Shown here piece by piece: positions 23,005-32,557 of a DNA stretch of 64,000 nt (position 1 is the stretch's first letter; the number at the start of each line of letters is the position of its first letter). The notes below the pieces were generated by a model. The model ran no database searches and was not told where the DNA came from. It saw only the letters and a program-made list of their open reading frames with translations. Where the stretch lies: positions 26,664,367-26,728,366 of the forward strand of contig OY757939.1 of assembly GCA_963585895.1 (NCBI GenBank), in the 5' to 3' direction. Source of the stretch: Sepioteuthis lessoniana. Taxonomy: Eukaryota > Mollusca > Cephalopoda > Myopsida > Loliginidae. The position numbers were made by a program, and so were the translations under genes.

Positions 23005-23352
23005 ATTCTCATAGAAATGTCAATAAGCACGCAGTTTAAATGTAAGTACAGTTTAATTGTCAAAACATTTCTATTTCAAGCAATTCAGTTTAGTCAAATA
23101 ATTCAGTTTAGCATAAATATGCCGTTAGTTCTATTTAACCCATAGATAGGGCACTATCAGGTGCTACTACTCCGGGCCAGAGTGGACCTGGAAGTATTGG
23201 CAATAAAGGGATACTCTCCAAAGCTATAGCATTACTGGAACTTCACCATCAGATTGTTTAGTGTTATATCCAGGACACTCGTTGGGGGAGGAGTCTTACC
23301 TCTCTGCAGAGGTGTAGTCGGTGTATTCTACAGCCGCAGACGACTGGGCAAG
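23005..23352 (-). repeat. Repeat-C, tail missing, minus orientation
   Basis: Subrepeats, the conserved block (CCAGAGTGGACCTGGAAGTA) and the end CGCAGACGACTGGGCAAG. With the copy at 22476 it forms a large inverted pair. Confidence 0.87.
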
Positions 23353-23354
23353 AC

Positions 23355-23555
23355 AGCTTATGGAGTGGAGTGGAAACAAAGTGACTCTCCGGAAAAGAAA
23401 ACGTTCCGGGAGCAACAATCAGTAAAGAAGGTCCTACTGACAGTGTTCAGGCTCATAAAAGGATACATCACAATTGATTTCTTAAAAATAGGTCTTCTGT
23501 AAACAACTCCTTGGGAAAATACTTCACCTTATTTATTGAATAACCCCCGTAAGAA
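23355..23555 (+). mobile_element. Mariner-type transposon fragment
   Basis: Encodes GVEWKQSDSPEKKTFREQQS then VKKVLLTVFRLIKGYITIDF, the strand around the second catalytic aspartate of mariner transposases, where W-D-x-K-G is usual. It ends at a TTATTGAATAACCCCCGTA motif that is complementary in type to the motif at 17191, suggesting a common family. Truncated at the 5' side next to a repeat-C copy. Confidence 0.6.
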
Positions 23556-23718
23556 GGAAGAAATACTGGGTTGCCTGTAGAAATTCAATAATGATACAGA
23601 AGATAATCTTTTTTATTCTTATTTTTCCTGTCGTTGTGTTATTTTAATTTTCCATTCTAGACACCCAGATTTTTGTTCTGAAATTGAGTCAATATTTTTT
23701 AACACAAAATAAGTAAAC

Positions 23719-23757
<39 letters not shown>
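23719..23757. repeat. TA microsatellite at an RTE fragment end
   Basis: About 19 TA units. Confidence 0.96.
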
Positions 23758-23761
<4 letters not shown>

Positions 23762-23764
23762 TAT

Positions 23765-24510
23765 CATGTCGTGCTGCTAACACGGATTTTTCTGGCCCTC
23801 TCTCACTACCTGTCTCTATCGTCCATCGCTTCCGGCAGGTCTTCCAGGCTACATCCTGTATCGGCACAGAGCTGTTGTAGATATGTTCTAGCTAGTCCTC
23901 CAATATTTGCTGGCCCGTGAGAATTAGTCCACATGAGTATATCACTCATGAGTTCACCCTTACTTCCCCAGCAGCGTTCCGTATGTCTTGCTCGTCTAAT
24001 TTGGATGGTTTTCGTTATAGGTGGCAGGTGACCCTACAGTTGCTTTTTTGTGGGGTGTTGCCTCCAGGACTTGTTCAATACAGCGCGCAGCATTCTTGTG
24101 TAATTATCGTCAAGCTTTTTCTCCATACGCTAAGTTAGCTTCCACGTGGTGTATCCATATAGCAGTATTGATATGACAGCTGCTTGGAAAAAACTGCGTT
24201 TTATTTTATCGGACAAGTCTGACTTCAATATGACCAATAGCATATCGATAGCTGTCCAAGCCTTTGCTAGTCACGTGTTGATGTTATTTTCGGTTGATGA
24301 GACGCTGCTTTTTAGGTAGGTGAACTTGTCTACTAATTTCAGAGGACCACCATTTAGTGTGGAGATGTCGCCTCTTTAATTAAAGCTCACTAATTCTGGG
24401 GTGGGGGTTGCGTTAATATGGAGACTCTATGCCACCTGCTCCCCGTTCCAGACTATGTAGCTGGGATTCGGCATTGTTACTATTTGTCTGTTCGCCAAGT
24501 TTTATTTGTT
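23765..24510 (-). mobile_element. RTE LINE 3' fragment
   Basis: On the minus strand: a segment equivalent to AESQLHSLERAAGGI near 24440, GDISTLNGGPLKLVDKFTYL near 24340, SDLSDKIKRSFFQAAVISIL near 24190, LLYGYTTW near 24150, then DTGCSLEDLPEAMDDR near 23850. Stops and frame changes are present (for example a stop near 24277). The end toward 23760 lacks the usual TGATGA tail and abuts a TA microsatellite. Confidence 0.85.
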
Positions 24511-24919
24511 TTACACAATCTTCGATTTTCTTTTTATTTCTCGTTCTTTTTCTCTCGTTTGAATGTTACTTGGACTAACACCTAATCACTTTATTTTAAC
24601 GCGTAAATGTCTCACCAACGAACATCGGATCACGTGACTATAACGCATGCTTATATAGACGCTTAACTTTTATCCCACTCCTCTTTGAAGATTGGGTAAA
24701 ACACACGAAACTTGAACAACTGAATTCGTTCAAAAAGTTCGGAGCTTTATCCAGATTTTAGATTTGTCGTGCATTTTCTTGCTTCGTATAGGTCTCACTT
24801 ACACAGATGTTAAGGCAGAAATCTTTAAAAGGTCTTTCTAATTTTATAAGAAGTGATAGTGAATTGCCACAATAAAAAATGTCAGCTCTTCTTTCTGGGT
24901 AAGACTTAGAACTTTTGAG

Positions 24920-25290
24920 CGATCTTCAGTTTAGTGTTATATTTCGAGCAATTCGGTTTAGCATAAGCACGCAGTTTAAATATCAAAGCAGTTCTATTTT
25001 AAACAATTCAGTTTAGCATAAATACGCAGTTTAAATGCAAAAATAGTAAATTAAAGAAACCACAGTTAAGTTCTATTTAACCCATAGATAGGACCCTTAT
25101 CAGGTGCTACCACTTTGGGCCGGAGTGGACCTGGGAGCGATGGCAGTGAAGGAGTACTCCGCATTCCCCAAAGCTTCAGCATTACTGGAACTTCACCATC
25201 ATTGCTTAGTGTTATATCCAGGACACTTTTTGGGGAGGTCTTACTCCTCTGTAGAGAAGCAGTCGGTATATTCTACAGCCACAGCTGACA
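24920..25290 (-). repeat. Repeat-C, tail missing
   Basis: Three subrepeats, conserved block (GGCCGGAGTGGACCTGGGAG, CAGCATTACTGGAACTTCAC), end near ACAGCCACAGCTGAC. Confidence 0.85.
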
Positions 25291-25294
25291 AAAG

Positions 25295-25770
25295 AAAAAA
25301 AAAGGATTTTGCGTCACTATTAATTTGGAGACAAAATCCTTCAAAACTCTCTCAATATCTATTAGAACCATGTGACTCTAACAACTGTAGAAATAACAAT
25401 AATGTTGTGTTCTTTTTGTTTCAGATTTGAAAATAGTTTACTATAATAAGTATTAATCATTCATCAAAATGCCTTGATCAAGAGAGGAAAAAATAATTTG
25501 CGTCACTACTTATTTGGACACAAAATCATTCAAAATTGTTTTTAAAAAAATGCAACTCATTGATATGACAAGGATTTATTACTGAGAAAAGAAACTCAAA
25601 AAAGATTTCATGTCCTAGATGCTGATATAAAAACAATTTTAAAAAAAATCATTGATTTGATATTTCTAGCTCAAAGGATGCAGTTTTACAGGTCATGTTC
25701 CAAATGACTACCATTACGCATGTCTCAGTAATAAATCATTATCATATTAATGGGCTGTATCTATTTTGAG
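25295..25770. other. Stretch with an imperfect direct repeat
   Basis: TTTGCGTCACTATTAATTTGG at about 25307 and TTTGCGTCACTACTTATTTGG at about 25497 (each given in part) are followed by ACAAAATC.TTCAAAA. Family unknown. Confidence 0.4.
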
Positions 25771-25772
25771 CC

Positions 25773-25774
<2 letters not shown>

Positions 25775-25820
<46 letters not shown>
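25775..25820. repeat. TA microsatellite
   Basis: About 21 TA units, then TG-rich flank. Confidence 0.96.
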
Positions 25821-25821
<1 letters not shown>

Positions 25822-25897
25822 GTGCGTGTGTTTCTGTGTCATATATATGTCATATCTATGTATGCCATGTATTTCTGTCATACATATGTCATATTAA

Positions 25898-26105
25898 CAA
25901 GTAGGTTGAGTGTTCGCCAAAGGCCCGGGTGACGGGGATTCAATACCAGGTTGACTCATACCAAAGACTCAAAAATAGTACTTGATGCCGCCTTGGTAAC
26001 ACTCAGCATTATAAAGATCCAGAGTAAAGTGGAGCAATCCATGGTGTAGTAGCAATTGAAAAGGGACCCTTCGGGTCGCCTTTTACTACGCTCGCCAACT
26101 TTACA
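25898..26105 (+). mobile_element. SINE-A with a short internal deletion
   Basis: Head GTGTTCGCCAAAGGCCCGGG and B box GGGGATTCAATACC; the segment holding GGAGTAGCGCCCTCCCC is missing (jump at about 26040). Ends CTACGCTCGCCAACTTTAC. Confidence 0.8.
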
Positions 26106-26109
26106 TACT

Positions 26110-26124
26110 TTATATATATATATA

Positions 26125-26169
<45 letters not shown>

Positions 26170-26199
26170 CATAAACCTATATATATATTATATATGACG

Positions 26200-26247
<48 letters not shown>

Positions 26248-26265
26248 ATATGCGTCATATACATA
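26110..26265. repeat. TA/CA/TG compound microsatellite
   Basis: TA runs at 26110-26166 and 26211-26231 with CACACACA before and GTGTGTGTG after the second, giving a self-complementary ACACAC(TA)nGTGTGT stretch. Confidence 0.95.
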
Positions 26266-26277
26266 TATTTCCATATA

Positions 26278-26405
26278 TTGAGCAGCTCTGTGAGGATACG
26301 GGATGTAGCCCTGAAGACCTGCCAGAGGTGATGAACGATAGGGAGAAGTGGCGAGAGAGGGTCAGGGATATCCGTTCTGGCGGCATGACATGGTGATGAT
26401 GATGA
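26278..26405 (+). mobile_element. RTE LINE 3' end fragment
   Basis: About 125 bp from QLCEDTGCSPEDLPEVMNDR to the terminal WRERVRDIRSGGMTW-like end and a GATGATGATGA tail. It faces a second RTE 3' end at 26450 across a TA repeat. Confidence 0.85.
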
Positions 26406-26409
26406 CATA

Positions 26410-26411
26410 TG

Positions 26412-26449
<38 letters not shown>
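26410..26449. repeat. TA microsatellite between opposed LINE tails
   Basis: About 18 TA units flanked by GATGATGACATATGTCA and TGTCATCATCATTATC, making a long palindrome. Confidence 0.96.
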
Positions 26450-26452
<3 letters not shown>

Positions 26453-26790
26453 ATCATCATTATCATCAAGTCAGATAACTACCACCGATTTCCCTGATTC
26501 TCTCTATCCATCCGTCCCTATTATCCATCACTCCCAGCGGGTTTTCAAAACATCATTCTGTGTCCCTGCAGGACTGAAATAAATAAATTCTTGTTAGTCA
26601 GCATACACTGGTATGTTTATGTATAAGGGTCCACGAGAGAACGTCACTCCTTGCTTGTTCATCTACTTGGATAGTTTAAGACATGTGAGGTAAATGGTTG
26701 TACAGTCTTTGTTTAGTGTGATGCTACTTCCCGGATTTGTTCAATATAGCTCGTATCCTTATTGTATAGATCCCACCTCGCTTTTTCCGT
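26450..26790 (-). mobile_element. RTE LINE 3' fragment, opposite orientation
   Basis: Starts (minus strand) near 26790 with a degraded thumb-domain equivalent and ends in a TGATAATGATGATGAC tail at 26450. Matches the minus-strand copy at 23765 in its tail-proximal half, with more substitutions and small gaps. No usable frame. Confidence 0.7.
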
Positions 26791-26795
26791 ATGCG

Positions 26796-26796
<1 letters not shown>

Positions 26797-26826
<30 letters not shown>
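26797..26826. repeat. TA microsatellite
   Basis: About 14 units at the 5' limit of the minus-strand RTE fragment. Confidence 0.95.
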
Positions 26827-26829
<3 letters not shown>

Positions 26830-27375
26830 AACTACTTCATTGCCTTATGCATTGTTTCAGAAAACGAAAATAGATGTTAAATCAGTTTGAAGGAGTTATC
26901 TATTTCGATCAATGAAAACAAATCTTTGTTTTGGGTAACAAGTTTAACGGATTGTTACTAGGAGTGGTGTTGAGTTGTGTTTGGGCTATTGTCTGTGGGG
27001 TAGTGATGGTGGTGGGGTCATTGTCAAAGTGGAAGGTGGCATGTGGGATCTCAACAAATTAAATAAAACAATGACAATTATTTATTTGTTTTGAAGACAA
27101 GTGTATACACGTCAAAATGACAAAAATACAAAGATTGGGCAAACTGTGTGCAGATAGAATATACAAAAGGGTTTAGCGTTTACAGACTGAGACTAATTTT
27201 AGTAGAACAAAAAAACGTCGTTTTTTTCACGACTCACCGTAGAAAACAATTTATCAATATAGTAATTAATCATTTATTGTATGATCATACATACATCCAT
27301 AGACACATATGGAGAAATGGTAGTTTTTGGTGAATCTGACAAGATGATAGAAATAAGTGGAAAAATGCATAAATT
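26830..27375. other. Unannotated stretch
   Basis: No feature recognised before the palindrome at 27381. Confidence 0.4.
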
Positions 27376-27380
27376 AAACC

Positions 27381-27464
27381 CTTACAACGGGTTTAGAAGT
27401 AATATTTCGTTCTTTAAAGTTCTTTGAATAAAGAACGAAATATTTCCACTAAACCCGTTGTAAG
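27381..27464. repeat. Palindrome with 36 bp arms
   Basis: Arms 27381-27416 and 27429-27464 are nearly perfect reverse complements, both containing ACAACGGGTTTA and ATTTCGTTCTTTA (or complement), with a 12 bp loop. No terminal duplication or coding frame. Could be a tiny MITE or an unstable cruciform-prone site. Confidence 0.85.
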
Positions 27465-27496
27465 TGTTGGATTTATTATCTTTTCTACTTATTTTT

Positions 27497-27499
<3 letters not shown>

Positions 27500-27545
<46 letters not shown>

Positions 27546-27559
27546 GCGTGTGCGTATAC

Positions 27560-27632
<73 letters not shown>
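27500..27632. repeat. TA then GT microsatellite
   Basis: About 19 TA units, short mixed segment, then about 35 GT units (27561-27632), the longest GT run in the window. Confidence 0.97.
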
Positions 27633-27636
<4 letters not shown>

Positions 27637-27639
27637 AGG

Positions 27640-28630
27640 TTGCTGATTGGCTCTTGGCGAGGTCGGATTAATCAGTCGGTCTTTTTAAGTAAAATTATTA
27701 TTATGTGTCATTTTGTGTATGCATTGTTTTTTTCATCCACTTCCAAGTTTGATATAGGAAACAATGAAACATACATGAGAATAGTCTTTTATGAAAGAAG
27801 ATTATGAAAGCAGTCTGGATTCTTTAATTGATTTACCCATAATGATTTTGTTCCTATACAGTCACGTCAGAAACCTCAGCTGGGTCTACTCGATAAATTC
27901 CTCGAGCACCTATCTGTATTTAGGATTTGGATATTTCTGAAAATTCCTCCAAGACTTGCATTCTTGCAAATGCTATGAAGGCAAACTGGTATCACCACTA
28001 GATATCTTCATGAATTCTCCTCAAGTGGAGTCGCTTAAAAGACCGCAGCAGTGAGAATTTACGGAAAGGCCAGGATCCATTTTTGCTTACCTGACAGCTG
28101 TGGAATATAAAATGGTCTGATTTTTATGACAAAAGGACAAGAAAAATAAGATAGAATAAACTAGTCAAATAATATTAATAAATGATTGAGTTAATTAAAA
28201 AATAGTTGTGTTTAAAATTTCTGATCTGAGAAAATTTTATAAGTATAATTATTATTCCTGCGCATTTGAAAAAGAGATGAGGTTGTGATGGTTCTAGGAA
28301 AAATTCAAAAGGAATGCGCTGCCAGTTGCCAGGGACAGCAGCAATAGGGATGACATTATTCGACTGCCCAACGCCAGTACTGCATAGGTGGACGGGTCAT
28401 ACGGTACTTGACCGCCTGAAAAAGAAAAAAATCCTATGTGATTACATTAAAATTTGGTATGAATTGAATTGGGAAACCCAGTTGGGAATTTTAGTAAGGA
28501 CTAGACGACTCGGGAGCTCGTTAGGCTCCTGATGTAACAGCACTCTCTGGTGATACTAACGGCGGTCCATCATGATACTAAGACTTTTATTTCTATGAAT
28601 AGATGGAAATAGATAGATAGAGTTGAACGG
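27640..28630. other. Unannotated stretch
   Basis: A 72-codon plus-strand frame at 28314 (MRCQLPGTAAIGMTLFDCPT) is unrecognised and lacks splice or start support. Confidence 0.35.
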
Positions 28631-28637
28631 ACGGGGA

Positions 28638-28638
28638 T

Positions 28639-28671
<33 letters not shown>

Positions 28672-28672
28672 T
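28638..28672. repeat. TA microsatellite
   Basis: Two TA runs joined by AATA, next to the tail of a SINE-B. Confidence 0.95.
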
Positions 28673-28890
28673 GTTTTATGGCATATCAATCTTCGTGGGT
28701 TATTTGATGCGAATGCTATCTTTACAGAAGGTCAATAGTGGTACACTTTAGCTTGGGAATAAGTGGTTTATACCTTTGCCAAGAGTATTAGTTCGACAAT
28801 GAACGTAATAGCGCGACTGGAATTCGAACTCGTTTACTTCGAAACCGCAGTCCATACTTTAGGCATTACACCACAAAGACTCCTAAGTAG
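28670..28890 (-). mobile_element. SINE-B
   Basis: Tail TTTATGGCATATCAATCTTC adjoining a TA repeat, B box complement GAATTCGAACTCG, and CCGCAGTCCATACTTTAGGC. Followed by a GATA-rich tract. Confidence 0.85.
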
Positions 28891-29024
28891 ATAGATTGAT
28901 TGAATTTTAGATAGATAGATATCAACGGGTAGGGATCGATAGATTGATATGAACAGGCAGGGGTTGATAGATGATCGATAGATATGAATTGGCAGGGTTA
29001 AATAGGTAGATAGAAAGAAACTGG

Positions 29025-29057
<33 letters not shown>

Positions 29058-29058
29058 C
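28890..29058. repeat. GATA-rich tract
   Basis: Degenerate GATAGATTGATATGAAC-type units ending in nine pure GATA units (29023-29057). Confidence 0.93.
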
Positions 29059-29059
29059 A

Positions 29060-30170
29060 TATTATTTACTTAGCCTTCTATCCTCAAACAGAAATGATAC
29101 ATTATGGAATCTTTCAAGTTCCTTCTATACAAACACCCCACTTAAAAACAATCAAAACAAGAAGCAGGTAAAAAAAAGTTGAAAAGCGAATATGATTTAT
29201 ATTGGAAACTGAATAAAAAGTGCTTTTTATGCATTTTGCAGTGTGTGGACTTATTTACATCAAGATAGCCGGTAAGAAAACATTATACTGCTCAAAATTA
29301 TTTTACGATTATAAGGTCGATTGTATGCAAAAAAACAAAACAAAAAAAAATCTAAAAAAAAAACCAAACCAAAACAAAACAAAGCCAACGCTAAATATAT
29401 TCTATTCTCACAACAGATCAGAATTCGACGGTGGCCAGTGGAAACGCAACTTTTAGGCGTGGCAGTCCATCTGTGTCCACATTCGCGTGAATTCCGGTAG
29501 ATGAAGCATTTCTGAAACTGCAAGCGAATAGGCTGGCCTCAGTGATAATTTCCTCTCATGTATGAACAAAAAAAAAAAGAAAAAAAGAAAAAAAATCCGA
29601 CATATAATATTGTCTGACAAACCTAACGGAAATTGCCGTCTCATGTTCATGCGTGTTTTGCTGGATGCAGGTTTCCGTTTTTGTAATTGCCGCTTCCAAG
29701 CAGATTCGAAACGTTTTAGTTATTTTTGTCAGAAGAAATGACGTCCTCCGTGTTTCAAGTTGTTTGCTGCACGAACTTCTTGCATGGAAGAAATTAGCAG
29801 CGAACAATTTGCTTGGGTAAGTAAAAGTTAGGCTCTCTCATTTGTCAACAACGAGAAACAGATTGAAATTCATATTACTGTAGCATAGTCACCGGTCATC
29901 GTATGGGTGTAGGGAGACAAAAGAACAACTCATTAGGACATCTGTTGCTTCATTCTCTCCGTTCAGTTCCCGAGGCCCTGGAAGCCTCATGGATAACAGA
30001 CAAAATGTGCGGGCTAGCTTCTTCGTTCTTCCAGGATCTGACTCTCCGAGTATCTTTGATTGGTTCCTCGTTCTCCGTTCATGCTGAGGCTTGTCTCCTC
30101 GTTCCCCAGTCACCAAAAGAGAAAGTGTGTGATATCATCCGGCAAACCCCCATCACCACGAGAAGGACTG
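29060..30170. other. Unannotated, repeat-poor stretch left of the last contactin exon
   Basis: 29885-30170 is GC-richer and open in part on both strands, but no domain is recognisable. A minus-strand VSEMLHLPEFTRMWTQ segment after a TTGCAG acceptor-like site near 29524 is phase-compatible with exon E but does not look like a contactin C-terminus. Confidence 0.35.
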
Positions 30171-30171
30171 C

Positions 30172-30545
30172 TTTGACTTGGCTTGGTTTGGTTTCAAGGC
30201 ATATCAACCATTGTTGGTTATTTAATGCTCAATACTGTTTTTACTCTTATATTAAATTTATGATTTGCAAACACATTTTTAGATACAAAGAGTTAAATGA
30301 TAAAACAGTTCTTTTTCTAATAATTCAATTCCTGCTTGAATGTCAAATGGATCTATTTGACCTATTAATAGGACCCTATCAGGTGCTACCACCCCGATTC
30401 AGAGTGAACCTGGGAGCGATGGCAATGAAGGTTTTCTCCGCATTCCCCAAAGCTACTGCATTACAGGAGCCTCACCATCAGATTGCTTAGTGTCATATAC
30501 AGGATACTCGTTGGAGGGGTCTTACCCCTTTGCAGAAACCAGTCG
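30172..30545 (-). repeat. Repeat-C, last 5' bases missing
   Basis: Tail GGCATATCAACCATTGTTGG, Sub-2 body, block TTCAGAGTGAACCTGGGAGC; stops at GCAGAAACCAGTCG. Confidence 0.83.
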
Positions 30546-30549
30546 AATT

Positions 30550-31460
30550 TGACAAAGTACAAAATCTTGCTTGGTAGGCTAAATATAACAAAATACGTTT
30601 TATGTAGCATCCCAAACTCAAAACAGCAACTAGATATTGGCAATCAAAGTGGCTGCGTTGACTTGTCAGGCGATGCCATAAACCTGTGTTCATCTGTTAA
30701 ATGTCCTGTCATATTTTCTTGAAGTCTGACACAGAATTTCGTCTCGTGTTCAATTTTCTTGATGTAATCAACTAAAAAACTTCTTGGTATTCACCCAATC
30801 CCTCCGCCGTGGACAGGACGCGAACCAGGTCAGTTTTTTTAAAGGAGTACAGCTGGTTTGAATTCAAAGTTTTCTTTTTTCCAAAATAGTTGTCTTAGGA
30901 AGGCCAAAGAGCCCATGCTGCCTTACTTTTTACACATAGTTGATCATAAAAGATAGAGATTCATGTCATTCATGAGATCATTGGAAAAAAAACTTATAAT
31001 TATCGAAGATTGCTTGATTAAAAAGAAGTACTTTCTGAGACGTTAACAAACATTTATCTGTTGACTGGATTTTACAAGTTTTTTCAACGACTACGAACAC
31101 TTTACAGCACCTGATCATTGAAGGGTGCCCACTGGAAGACTCCGTAGGCTTCTTTAATGTAAATAAAATCCAGAATTAGGCCCAAGTAATACTAATCTCT
31201 TTTTTTAAAAATGTTTTTTAACCTACTGCAAACATTTACCCTATATCTAAAGAATGTCCACGTACACTTACAAGAGGACGTTTAGCGTAGTTTAATGTAA
31301 ATTAAACTTAAAATCAGTGTTAAAAATAATACTAATTTGCTTGTTTGTTTATTTTTTCAAGTTTCTTTTAACTAACAATAATAATTTCGGTCAGGGTTGC
31401 ATGCCTAAAAAATAAAGAAAAGATTACTACGTGTGACCGAGGAGTACACTTATTAAAGGG
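30550..31460. other. Unannotated stretch left of exon E
   Basis: Intronic or 3' flanking sequence of the contactin-like gene. 30840-30940 and 20830-20950 contain opposite-strand matches (TTTGAATTCAAAGTTTTC type), a decayed repeat. Confidence 0.35.
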
Positions 31461-31468
31461 TTACGTAC

Positions 31469-31646
31469 CTAATGTGAAATAAACTAGATCACTTTTCTTG
31501 CCGTCTCCATCACCACTCCATGCCATAATACGCAGTTTATACAAAACATTCTTTTCTAGATTTTCGATGACGGCTTCCGCTACGTTGCCAAATTCAAGGC
31601 ACCCATTCTCAGGATTCCATTTTTCTGTGGCAGGCCAGTAACAAGC
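31469..31646 (-). CDS. Contactin-like exon E: second half of that FN3 module
   Basis: 178 bases, phase 0 in and phase 1 out. The acceptor is catcaaag and the donor gtacgt. It encodes ACYWPATEKWNPENG, an E-strand stretch (AVIENLEKNVLYKLRIMAW) and SGDGDGKKSDLVYFTLG. The YKLRI...W-S-x-x-G-x-G-K-x-S pattern fits the F strand and G loop of the terminal FN3 module of an invertebrate contactin, after which a linker and GPI-signal exon would be expected. None was found between here and position 1. The frame joins exactly to exon D across a 12.5 kb intron. Confidence 0.82.
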
Positions 31647-32557
31647 CTTTGATGAAAAAGAAAAAAAGCATTATTTAATAAATAAATATATAGATATATA
31701 TATATAATCAATATTGGTCAGTATGTCTTTAAGTCCTATTAATTTAAAATGCTGAATTTTACAAAATGTTATGCTGTATTTTTGTTTGTAAAATAATGCT
31801 TAAACTATGCGTTTTAAATGTAAAGACACACTTACTCTACTATAAACCCAAATTGATTTTAAAGACTCTCTCTGTCCAAATGTCAGCGAACACGGCAAAA
31901 TGTTTTTGAATCTCTTCTATTATATAATTTAAAAATACTTAAAGAAAGCCCTAACAGTAGTTTAGAAGAAAAAGTAAAAGCCTAAATACGCCAAAAAAAA
32001 AAAAAAGCATTTGTAAAAGCTCTATAATTCCTGAAGCCTACTAGGTTCCCAACGGTAGTATAGAGAAGAAAAAGAAAAAAAAAACAAAAAAAACTAAAAA
32101 GCCTAGGAAAATGTCCCAATACCGCCTCCCCCCACCAAAAAAAAAATTCAGTACCAGCGAAAGTCTGACGAAAGTACCTTGATCTTGGACTTTAACTAAG
32201 TTAAAACTTAAAAGAAAAAAAAAAACAAAAAAACTTAAATCAAAATTACCCCCACTTTTTTTATATACGTACACATGGGAAGCAGCATGATGTACGAAAA
32301 AGTATTTGAATAAATCCATGGGCGACCAAACTCAATACCTAAACGGGTCCTGGACGTGAGTTTGACGACTTTACGCTCAGGATCGTTAGTTCGATCGGGG
32401 AACTACTGCTGCTCCTCTATAAGAGTGGCTTCTATAGAAGAGAATAAAACAGCCATCGAAAGATAACCATGACACTCAAACCACATACACAAACCGCATC
32501 GCTCTTCGCGCGGGTAAAAAAGGAGCGCGTCCTGCTGAGGTTGGAGCCCTGGCCTCA

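Noticed and set aside
27424-27807. 127-codon frame with IYIYIY and VCVCVC runs
   Set aside because: Lies across TA and GT microsatellites.
29453-29530. Terminal contactin exon with GPI signal
   Set aside because: Phase fits, but there is no hydrophobic tail or omega-site pattern and the peptide is unlike contactin.
29903-30490. 195-codon plus-strand frame
   Set aside because: Its second half is repeat-C sequence; the first half has no recognisable domain, so a chance fusion is likely.
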